Of a stretch of 7,490 nt of DNA, positions 1 through 4,961 are shown one piece after another. The translations under genes and the position numbers were made by a program. The stretch comes from CAYJAZ01 sp964369185 (lineage in GTDB: Bacteria > Desulfobacterota > Desulfovibrionia > Desulfovibrionales > Desulfovibrionaceae): the NCBI GenBank assembly GCA_964369185.1, contig CAYJEN010000071.1:1-7490 (forward strand), read 5' to 3'. The notes under the pieces were generated by a model that searched no databases, was not told the origin of the DNA, and saw only the letters and a list, made by a program, of their open reading frames with translations. Position 1 is the stretch's first letter; each line of letters begins with the position of its first letter.

Positions 1-1
1 T

Positions 2-26
2 CCCTTTCCCCCAGACCCCCTATCCC
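2..26 (-). other. Canonical G-quadruplex motif
   Basis: Read on the minus strand, four G-runs of 3, 5, 5 and 3 bases are separated by three loops of exactly 3 bases (plus-strand C-runs at 2-4, 8-12, 16-20 and 24-26). This fits the classic G3+N1-7 pattern and stands out in an AT-rich window. It sits at the window edge, so it may be part of a larger repeat or of the end of an upstream unit. Folding is inferred from the pattern only. Confidence 0.6.
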
Positions 27-162
27 TTTCCTTACAAACTTTTTAACATCATCGCACAAAACTCATCTATAAATTTAAAGCTCTGAGTGGCGATGAGGAC
101 AATATTCAACGCTTCAATAATAACCAATAAGAAATTAAATCTAAATGAGCTAAAATAAAAAT

Positions 163-190
163 TTGGCTAGGAAAATAGAAAAATTTTAAT
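163..190 (+). promoter_or_regulatory. Weak candidate promoter for argD
   Basis: TTGGCT (163-168) and TTTAAT (185-190) are separated by 16 bases, a partial sigma-70 match. Transcription would start near 197, inside the palindrome at 195-211, which would suit repression. The equivalent place before the second repeat copy has no -35-like hexamer. The match is weak and AT-rich DNA gives many such hits. Confidence 0.25.
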
Positions 191-194
191 TCTG

Positions 195-211
195 TGATAT
201 ATTTCATATCA
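195..211. promoter_or_regulatory. AT-rich palindrome, possible operator (copy 1)
   Basis: TGATAT, a 5-base spacer and ATATCA form a perfect 6-bp inverted repeat spanning 17 bp. The size and position upstream of argD suit a dimeric repressor such as an arginine-responsive regulator, but I do not match it to a specific consensus. It recurs at 380-396 through the direct repeat. Confidence 0.35.
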
Positions 212-315
212 ATACAGTATTTTTTTTGAAATTTTGATTTTGAGAATAAAGGAAATATTTTTTTGAAAACTACTCACTCTTTTTATCGACGAAGGAGATA
301 AAAAAAGTGGGGTTT

Positions 316-338
316 CCAAAGGGAATCATTCCCTTTGG
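316..338. repeat. Perfect hairpin in repeat copy 1
   Basis: CCAAAGGGAA and TTCCCTTTGG form a perfect 10-bp stem with a TCA loop. No T-run follows on either strand, so it is not a standard intrinsic terminator. It could be an RNA-stabilising stem or a piece of a dispersed palindromic repeat. An additional outer pairing of CGACG (287-291) with CGTCG (340-344) is possible in this copy only, since copy 2 reads CGCCG. Confidence 0.8.
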
Positions 339-379
339 TCGTCGGAGACAAAAAAAGAAAGAGAAAAACACTAATTCTG

Positions 380-396
380 TGATATATTTCATATCA
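380..396. promoter_or_regulatory. AT-rich palindrome, possible operator (copy 2)
   Basis: Same TGATAT-N5-ATATCA palindrome as at 195-211, 185 bp further on. Two identical sites could allow cooperative or looped repressor binding. This is inference from spacing and symmetry alone. Confidence 0.35.
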
Positions 397-500
397 ATAC
401 AGTATTTTTTTTGAAATTTTGATTTTGAGAATAAAGGAAATATTTTTTTGAAAACTACTCACTCTTTTTATCGACGAAGGAGATAAAAAAAGTGGGGTTT

Positions 501-523
501 CCAAAGGGAATCATTCCCTTTGG
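501..523. repeat. Perfect hairpin in repeat copy 2
   Basis: Same 10-bp stem and TCA loop as at 316-338, ending 23 bases upstream of the argD Shine-Dalgarno sequence. In the argD mRNA it would sit just before the ribosome site, where it could affect mRNA stability or initiation. Confidence 0.8.
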
Positions 524-555
524 TCGCCGAAGGCATCTACAATAAAGGAGATATT

Positions 556-1770
556 ATGACTAGTTATGAAAGCTTGAAAGGGAGTGAGAGTGAACTCCTT
601 TGTAAGACATACGGCAGATACCCGCTTGCGATAAAGTCAGGTAAGGGTTCAAAACTGTATGACTTTGACGGCAAAGAATATATTGATTTACTTACAGGTA
701 TAGCTTGTACTTCTTTGGGTCACAGTAATGAAGAACTTGCTGAAGTAATGTGCGAGCAAGCGAAGAAATTACAACACGTTTCAAATCTTTTTTATCAAGA
801 AGAACAGCTTGAGTTGGCTGAAAAAATGCTTGCTCATTCAGGTCATTTGAAGAAAGTTTTCTTCTGTAATTCCGGGGCTGAAGCGAATGAAGCTCTCATT
901 AAAATTACTCGTAGATACTCGCATAAAATCAAAAATTCTAATGCTTATGAAATTCTTACACTCGATCACGCATTCCACGGCAGAACTTTAGCGGCTTTAT
1001 CTGCAACAGGTCAGGAAAAATATCTTGAAGGTTTTGAGCCAAAAACTGATGGATTCAAACAAGTTCAATTTGGTGATTTAAAAGATATCGAAGAAGCAAT
1101 TACTGATAAAACTGCCGGAATTTTAGTAGAAATTATTCAAGGTGAAGGCGGGGTTCGTCCTATGAGCAAAGAATATGCTCAAGGAATTGAAGCTCTTTGC
1201 AGAAAACATAATATCCTTTTCTTAGTTGACGAAGTTCAAACAGGAATGGGTAGAACAGGTAAATTCTGGGCTCACCAACACTATGAATTAAAACCAGATG
1301 TTATTTCATCTGCAAAATCAATAGCTAATGGTCTTCCACTTGGTGCTATGCTTTGCACTAAAGAAGTTTCAGATGCATTTGAGTTTGGTAGTCATGCAAC
1401 AACATTTGGCGGGAATGCTTTTTGTACTGCAGTTGGAGCAAAAGTAGTTGATATCATTAATAGAGATAATCTCCTTGAAAGAACTGCCCTTATCGGCGAT
1501 GCCCTTAAAGAACGTTTTTATGTGATTGGTGGCAAACTTCCGGGAATAATCAAAGAAGTTCGTGGGCTTGGACTTATGATTGGTATAGAACTAAATCTTC
1601 CTGCCACAACTTGTAAAGAAATTTGGGATAAACTCCTTGAAGAAGGTTTTATTCTAAATCTTACCCAAGAAAAAACTTTAAGACTTTTGCCTGCACTTAA
1701 TATCTCTGAAGAAGATCTTGAGGCTTTTGCAAGTACGCTTGAAAAAATATTGAAATCTTATAAACTATAA
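556..1770 (+). CDS. argD: Acetylornithine aminotransferase (class III PLP)
   Basis: A 404-residue pyridoxal-phosphate aminotransferase of the usual family length. In arginine biosynthesis ArgD moves an amino group from glutamate to N-acetylglutamate semialdehyde, giving N-acetylornithine, in the cytoplasm; many also act on succinyldiaminopimelate. Visible hallmarks are NSGAEANE (105-112, phosphate binding), HGR (141-143), DEVQTGMGRTG (from D225, cofactor ring contact) and the Schiff-base lysine K254 in SSAKSIANGLPLGA. The frame is open back to a TTG at 520, but ATG 556 is preferred: AAAGGAG (544-550) lies 5 bases upstream, and family proteins start near this point. It heads a two-gene unit with the YhcH-like gene 12 bp downstream. 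The 5' leader contains two copies of a 155-bp repeat, unusual for this gene. Other class III aminotransferases (ornithine, GABA) are possible but fit less well; the argF-like and argG genes nearby support ArgD. Confidence 0.9.
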   Translation: MTSYESLKGSESELLCKTYGRYPLAIKSGKGSKLYDFDGKEYIDLLTGIACTSLGHSNEELAEVMCEQAKKLQHVSNLFYQEEQLELAEKMLAHSGHLKKVFFCNSGAEANEALIKITRRYSHKIKNSNAYEILTLDHAFHGRTLAALSATGQEKYLEGFEPKTDGFKQVQFGDLKDIEEAITDKTAGILVEIIQGEGGVRPMSKEYAQGIEALCRKHNILFLVDEVQTGMGRTGKFWAHQHYELKPDVISSAKSIANGLPLGAMLCTKEVSDAFEFGSHATTFGGNAFCTAVGAKVVDIINRDNLLERTALIGDALKERFYVIGGKLPGIIKEVRGLGLMIGIELNLPATTCKEIWDKLLEEGFILNLTQEKTLRLLPALNISEEDLEAFASTLEKILKSYKL

Positions 1771-1782
1771 GGTGGATAATCT

Positions 1783-2229
1783 ATGATAGTTTCAACTTTT
1801 AAGGATTATAAAAAGCAATATTTTCACCCAACATTAGAAAAAGCTCTTGAAGAAGCGGAAAATTTATTTAAAACTTCACTTCCTGATAATGGAATTTATG
1901 ATCTTTCAAATAATGTAAAAGCAATAGTTATGCGTTACCAAACAAAAGATGAGAGCGAAATTTTCTTTGAAACTCATGATGTTATGACAGATATTCAAAT
2001 CGTCCTTGAAGGTGAAGAATATATCTATGTAAGACAAAGCGACGACCTAACACCAACAAATAATGGGGAAGATATTCAGTTTTATGCTGAAAAGCCTTGT
2101 GAATATGCAAGAGCACACATGAAAAATGGGAATTTTTCTGTAATCTTTCCTAAAGAAGCACATGCTCCTTCAAACAGTGTTAATAACTCAACTTTTGTTG
2201 TAAAAATGGTTTTAAAAATTCCTCTATAA
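1783..2229 (+). CDS. YhcH/YjgK/YiaL (EbgC-like) family protein
   Basis: A 148-residue cytoplasmic protein of the YhcH/YjgK/YiaL family, a cupin-like beta-barrel fold with a bound metal; family members are about 150 residues. Characteristic stretches are ETHDVMTDIQIVLEGEE (63-79), containing the E/H and DxQ residues expected near the metal, FPKEAHAP (122-129) and the C-terminal VVKMVLKI (139-146). Relatives occur in sialic acid, xylulose or beta-galactosidase operons and are thought to handle free sugars, for example as an anomerase. No sugar gene is present here. ATG 1783 follows AAGGTGG (1769-1775), which overlaps the argD stop region, so the two genes are probably co-transcribed and translationally linked. 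Its role beside argD is unknown. The family call is firm, the substrate is not. Confidence 0.85.
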   Translation: MIVSTFKDYKKQYFHPTLEKALEEAENLFKTSLPDNGIYDLSNNVKAIVMRYQTKDESEIFFETHDVMTDIQIVLEGEEYIYVRQSDDLTPTNNGEDIQFYAEKPCEYARAHMKNGNFSVIFPKEAHAPSNSVNNSTFVVKMVLKIPL

Positions 2230-2285
2230 ATCGTTGATATAGTCAATAAAAAGCGTGAATAATACCTATAACCACATAAAAACAC

Positions 2286-2313
2286 AAGCCCTTTTTAGGG
2301 CTTTTCTTATTTT
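2286..2313 (+). terminator. Terminator of the argD operon
   Basis: AAGCCCT (2286-2292) pairs perfectly with AGGGCTT (2297-2303) around a TTTT loop and is followed by a T-rich tract to 2313. It lies 57 bp after the YhcH-like stop codon and ends the argD unit before the next promoter. Confidence 0.85.
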
Positions 2314-2318
2314 AATAC

Positions 2319-2346
2319 TTGACAAAATTCAATTTTTGAGTTAAAT
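2319..2346 (+). promoter_or_regulatory. Promoter of the MarR-like gene
   Basis: A perfect -35 hexamer TTGACA (2319-2324) and TTAAAT (2341-2346) are separated by 16 bases. The pair sits directly after the argD operon terminator and 46 bp before the regulator's start codon, so the regulator has its own transcript. Confidence 0.6.
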
Positions 2347-2392
2347 CTTTTTTATGGGTTATTTATACATTTAAATTTCAGAGAGGATTGTT

Positions 2393-2854
2393 ATGAAATT
2401 AAAATCTGCTATCGACAAACTCTTTTACGATGTTACACTTAAAGAACTTCAAGCAATCAACAAGAACAAATCTGAACAGACAATATCCTATCACAATCTG
2501 CTTTATCTTGACATTATTAATTACACGAAAGAATGTACAGTAAGTACTCTTGCAAAAAAATTACATATTGCCAAACCAGCAGTCACAATTCGCATTAAAG
2601 AACTTGAGAAGCTTGGTCTTGTAGAGAAAAAACAATCGAAAATCGATAAAAGAGTGTATCACTTATCAGTGAAGCCTAAAGTTGCAAACAGTTATAAAAT
2701 TCCTGATAAGCCTTACACAAATGCTATGGATGAGATAAAAACTAAGTATAGTAATGAAGAGATTGAAAAATTCTCAGAAATGCTCACTATCTTTAACAAA
2801 CATGTGAAAGATGAGAATTCTGTGGATACTAAAAAAATCATGAAAAAGCTTTAA
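2393..2854 (+). CDS. MarR-like winged-helix transcriptional regulator
   Basis: A 153-residue DNA-binding protein, typical MarR length. The helix-turn-helix lies about 50-77 (TVSTLAKKLHIAKPAVTIRI followed by KELEKLGLVEKK) and the wing at 78-92 carries the family's D-x-R signature (D85, R87 in DKRVYHLSV). Flanking helical segments (1-45 and about 108-140) would form the dimer interface. The C-terminal tail is lysine-rich. ATG 2393 has GAGAGG (2381-2386) 6 bases upstream. The gene is a single transcription unit between its own promoter and a strong terminator. MarR proteins usually repress a nearby transporter or stress gene in response to a small ligand; the convergent symporter is a possible target, but nothing in the sequence proves it. 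Confidence 0.8.
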   Translation: MKLKSAIDKLFYDVTLKELQAINKNKSEQTISYHNLLYLDIINYTKECTVSTLAKKLHIAKPAVTIRIKELEKLGLVEKKQSKIDKRVYHLSVKPKVANSYKIPDKPYTNAMDEIKTKYSNEEIEKFSEMLTIFNKHVKDENSVDTKKIMKKL

Positions 2855-2895
2855 TTATTGCATCATGTTTTCTTTGTAACGTCGGAGAGTATTAG

Positions 2896-2932
2896 AAAAA
2901 AAGGAAAATCTTTTTTAGGTTTTCCTTTTTTT
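2896..2932. terminator. Terminator of the MarR-like gene (bidirectional form)
   Basis: Seven A, GG, AAAA on the left (2896-2908) pair perfectly with TTTT, CC, seven T on the right (2920-2932), giving a 13-bp stem; two inner pairs, one a wobble, can extend it. The T-run serves the plus-strand regulator and the A-run could serve the minus strand as well. Confidence 0.8.
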
Positions 2933-3098
2933 CTGTTTAATATATACTTACATTTTATTCTGAATTCATCTCTGTTTTTATTTTACACAAGCAAGCAAAA
3001 CTATCAATTATAAAAAACTAAAAGTAAATGGAAGTTGTAATTTTATCACACAAGCAGTCAGCAGTAGTAGATAACTCTTAAAGTATAAAACTAAATAT

Positions 3099-3126
3099 AA
3101 AAAAAGAGGAGAAAATCTCCTCTTTT
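3099..3126 (-). terminator. Terminator of the symporter gene
   Basis: An 11-bp perfect stem (AAAAGAGGAGA at 3102-3112 with its complement at 3116-3126, AAA loop). On the minus strand it runs into seven U (plus A-run 3099-3105). It begins 22 bp beyond the symporter stop codon. Confidence 0.85.
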
Positions 3127-3148
3127 AAATACAATCTAGTTGTTATTT

Positions 3149-4579
3149 TTATGCTAACGCACTAACTTTATTTGATTTCATTTTATGACAAATTATAAAG
3201 GTAGGAACTGAACATACAAGACCAATAAGGAAAGGTGGTAAATCAGCAGCCATACCGCTGATAAGTTTAGTGGAAAGTATGCTTGTTGATGGTGATACAC
3301 ATAAGTACCAGAAAATACATGAAGAAAATCCTGCTATACTACTGATCCAAGCCGCTTGAGAGTTTCTAATATTGAACTTCACAAGAGCTACATAAGGCAC
3401 CATAGCTGTTGCGCCAATAACACTCCAAGAGGTTGTACATAAAAGAGCAATGATTTGACCATCAAGCGATGCTGCTCCTGCACTTACAACTACGCAAAAA
3501 GCAATACCAACACACCAAGCAAGGCGATTTACCGGTTTACCTGTAATATCTTCTGTGAAAGATGAAGCTGCAATATGATAAAGAGCTGTAGTTGTTGAAA
3601 GTGATGCTGAAATAATAGCAAGTGTGAATAATTGTTGACCAATTTTAGGTAATAACATGTCAGTTAGAACAGCAACTACTTTATCAGGATGATCAATCGG
3701 TGGAAGAATAAGGCGTGAAAGAGCAGCAATATAGAATGTACCAGCTACTAAAATAAAGATAATAACTGTTGCAATAAGGCTTGTACGTTTCAAATCTCTT
3801 TTATTTGTAAGTGCAAAGTGACGTTGAATCATCTGTGGTTGCGCCCATGTAGCAACTGACATTACAAGTACTAAAGAAAGCACGAAGAAACCTTGACTTC
3901 CTGATGATAAACTTACAAAACCATTGTTAGCTCTAGCAGTTGGTTCAAGAGCTGCAAGTGCATGATATCCATCAATTGGTCCGCCGACTTTTGTAAGAAC
4001 AGCGTACATCAAAAGAATGATACCAAGCAGCATAACGCCGCCTTGCATAGCTTCAGTGTAAAGAACTCCGCGTAATCCACCCCACCATACAAGGAAGCCA
4101 ACAAATGCAGCTAACGACCATGTAATAGTTTCAACTTCAACAGGAATCACGCTTACAAGCATCACAGCAGCACCTTTAATAACACCAGACGCATATACTG
4201 AAAGGAAAAGAGCAAAAATAATTCCTAAAAACACACGTAATTTCTTGCAGTTATGACCAAGACTAATAAGATGTGCAGGCGTACGCGCTTTTAGTTCATT
4301 TTGTAATACTTTAGTATCCCAAGCAAAAACAGAATAAACAAAGTAAGTTCCTAAAATGGCAACACCAAAGCCAACCAAAGTGATTTGAACTCCATAAAGA
4401 TATGCTAAGCCAGCAAAACCGATAAGAGCAACTGCTGATACATATGTTGCAACATAAGCAAATGCTTGAACTAAAAATCCAACAGTACCCGTTGTTGTAA
4501 CATCATAACCTTTGCCTTTTCGTGCTAGCCAAATGAAGAGTAGAATATAACCTACCCAGATAGCAATATCAAATAACAT
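3149..4579 (-). CDS. Sodium:solute symporter (SSS family)
   Basis: A 476-residue inner-membrane protein with about 12-13 hydrophobic segments, matching the SSS family (TC 2.A.21; PutP, PanF, SGLT relatives), which import small solutes with Na+. Family landmarks are AYVATYVSAVALIGFAGLAY (41-60, early helices with the first sodium-site region), WWGGLRGVLYTEAMQGGVML (165-184), WAQPQMIQRHFAL (245-257) and ASLSTTTALYHIAASSFTEDI (325-345), the helix whose Ser/Thr residues bind Na+ in PutP and vSGLT. ATG 4577-4579 follows AAGGA 6 bases upstream. The gene forms its own unit with a leader carrying an apparent phenylalanine attenuator and a terminator at each end. Homology alone does not give the substrate. 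The Phe-responsive leader points to phenylalanine or another aromatic compound, which would be uncommon for this family; proline- or pantothenate-type transport cannot be excluded. Confidence 0.88.
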   Translation of the reverse strand: MLFDIAIWVGYILLFIWLARKGKGYDVTTTGTVGFLVQAFAYVATYVSAVALIGFAGLAYLYGVQITLVGFGVAILGTYFVYSVFAWDTKVLQNELKARTPAHLISLGHNCKKLRVFLGIIFALFLSVYASGVIKGAAVMLVSVIPVEVETITWSLAAFVGFLVWWGGLRGVLYTEAMQGGVMLLGIILLMYAVLTKVGGPIDGYHALAALEPTARANNGFVSLSSGSQGFFVLSLVLVMSVATWAQPQMIQRHFALTNKRDLKRTSLIATVIIFILVAGTFYIAALSRLILPPIDHPDKVVAVLTDMLLPKIGQQLFTLAIISASLSTTTALYHIAASSFTEDITGKPVNRLAWCVGIAFCVVVSAGAASLDGQIIALLCTTSWSVIGATAMVPYVALVKFNIRNSQAAWISSIAGFSSCIFWYLCVSPSTSILSTKLISGMAADLPPFLIGLVCSVPTFIICHKMKSNKVSALA

Positions 4580-4632
4580 GATCTTTCCTTTCCAAAGTTA
4601 AAGGGTTAGTTCATTGCTAAAAACAATGAAAC

Positions 4633-4662
4633 AAAAAAACCGCCTCCTACACGGAAGCGGTT
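4633..4662 (-). terminator. Attenuator terminator of the Phe leader
   Basis: On the minus strand AACCGCTTCC (4662-4653), a GTGTA loop and GGAGGCGGTT (4647-4638) form a 10-bp stem with one G-U pair, running into a U tract to 4633. The tract lies 53 bases before the symporter start codon, so this terminator can block the symporter's own mRNA. There is no T-run on the plus side, so it acts on the minus strand only. Confidence 0.9.
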
Positions 4663-4710
4663 CATTCTCAGTTCTATTCAAAAAACAAAACTATAAGACT
4701 CCTTCCCGTG
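4650..4710 (-). promoter_or_regulatory. Antiterminator pairing of the Phe attenuator
   Basis: The leader segment CACGGGAAG (4710-4702) can pair with CTTCCGTG (4657-4650), which is the left arm plus loop of the terminator, giving 8 bp with one bulged G. The two structures exclude each other. The segment lies 17 bases past the last Phe codon and before the peptide's stop codon. A ribosome stalled on Phe codons would leave it free (antitermination), while one reaching the stop would mask it (termination). This is the classical attenuation geometry; the fold is deduced by eye. Confidence 0.75.
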
Positions 4711-4765
4711 CCGTGGCGCGTAGGCTAAAAAAGCTAAAAAAGAAGAAGTTATTAAGATTATACAT
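4691..4765 (-). CDS. Phenylalanine leader peptide
   Basis: A 24-residue peptide starting MYNLNNFFFFSFF and ending in an Arg/Ala/Glu-containing tail (LRATAREGVL after one Ser). Six of the seven codons at 4747-4727 are Phe (TTC TTC TTT TTT AGC TTT TTT), the type of run seen in the enterobacterial pheA leader. AGGGA (4775-4771) lies 5 bases before ATG. The frame is open to an earlier ATG at 4792-4790, but that codon abuts the -10 box and cannot lie in the transcript of the promoter found here, so 4765 is preferred. Its role is to sense charged tRNA-Phe for the attenuator just downstream, not to make a working protein. The tail spans the antiterminator segment, as expected for a leader. Confidence 0.85.
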   Translation of the reverse strand: MYNLNNFFFFSFFSLRATAREGVL

Positions 4766-4794
4766 GAAAATCCCTGTTTTGTTAATTTTCATTA

Positions 4795-4824
4795 TTTATA
4801 CAGTACAAAATAAGAAAATGTCAA
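4795..4824 (-). promoter_or_regulatory. Promoter of the Phe leader and symporter
   Basis: On the minus strand a perfect TTGACA (4824-4819), an 18-base spacer and TATAAA (4800-4795) form a strong sigma-70 promoter. A-rich and T-rich tracts lie just upstream of the -35 box. Transcription should start near 4788, about 23 bases before the leader-peptide ATG. Confidence 0.8.
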
Positions 4825-4894
4825 GCCTTTTTTTCTAAAAATTTTTATACCTTTTTTATAATACAAATTTGGAAAATACTTGAAGAAGCACAGC

Positions 4895-4916
4895 TAAATA
4901 CTATTTGTAGTATTTA
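4895..4916. repeat. 22-bp palindrome upstream of the symporter promoter
   Basis: TAAATACTA and TAGTATTTA form a perfect 9-bp inverted repeat around TTTG. It lies about 70 bp upstream of the symporter -35 box and 46 bp downstream of the UPF0280 stop codon. No U tract follows, so a terminator role is weak. It could be an operator for the symporter promoter. No known consensus is assigned. Confidence 0.5.
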
Positions 4917-4961
4917 CTTTAATGTCTTTCTAAAATAAGTTGCTAGACACTATCTATATAG

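Larger units (their letters stand above)
187..341 (+). repeat. 155-bp direct repeat, copy 1
   Basis: This stretch is identical to 372-526, base for base as read, including an 8-base T run and a 7-base A run. The copies differ at the flanking bases 186/371 and 342/527. The period is 185 bp with a 30-bp purine-rich spacer (342-371). The repeat contains an AT-rich palindrome near its start and a 10-bp hairpin near its end. It has no terminal inverted repeats and no usable reading frame, so it does not look like an insertion sequence. Perfect identity in non-coding DNA implies a recent duplication or strong constraint. Confidence 0.95.
372..526 (+). repeat. 155-bp direct repeat, copy 2
   Basis: This is the second perfect copy of 187-341. 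It ends 29 bp before the argD start, so the argD 5' leader includes it. After it the sequence diverges into the argD ribosome-binding region. Confidence 0.95.
1..555. other. Gene-free region upstream of argD
   Basis: No convincing protein gene lies here. The stretch holds a C-rich block at the left edge, an AT-rich segment (about 35-186), two copies of a 155-bp direct repeat, and the argD ribosome binding site. A 21-codon ATG frame at 93-158 has no clear ribosome site or recognisable content. The region therefore reads as a long regulatory or repeat-derived leader for argD. Confidence 0.7.
2855..3148. other. Convergent intergenic region
   Basis: Almost 300 bp between the MarR-like gene and the symporter, which point at each other. 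It holds one terminator for each direction and, between them (about 2940-3098), AT-rich sequence in which I see no gene, repeat or clear signal. Confidence 0.7.
4580..4961 (-). other. Regulatory region of the symporter
   Basis: This 382-bp gap between the symporter and the UPF0280 gene holds the symporter's promoter, Phe-rich leader peptide and attenuator (4633-4824, listed separately). A/T tracts upstream of the -35 box (about 4825-4860) could act as an UP element, and a 22-bp palindrome lies at 4895-4916. Nothing else is recognised in 4917-4961. Confidence 0.75.

Noticed and set aside
93..158. 21-codon ATG frame in the left leader
   Set aside because: It has no good ribosome site, no codon run typical of a leader peptide and no attenuator after it.
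187..526. CRISPR array or insertion sequence
   Set aside because: There are only two units, each 155 bp, with no short regular spacers, no terminal inverted repeats and no transposase.
520..555. Upstream TTG start extending argD by 12 codons
   Set aside because: The extension lies in the end of the repeat and the ribosome site; AAAGGAG at 544-550 points to ATG 556.
2082..2285. Minus-strand 67-codon frame
   Set aside because: It is antisense to the end of the YhcH-like gene, with no recognisable domain or promoter.
4766..4792. Longer 33-residue version of the Phe leader peptide
   Set aside because: Its ATG abuts the -10 box, upstream of the likely transcript start near 4788, whereas the internal ATG at 4765 has AGGGA at the right distance.
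4614..4838. Plus-strand 74-codon frame
   Set aside because: It overlaps the minus-strand promoter, leader peptide and attenuator. Its Lys-rich content is the complement of the Phe codon run, and it lacks a ribosome site.
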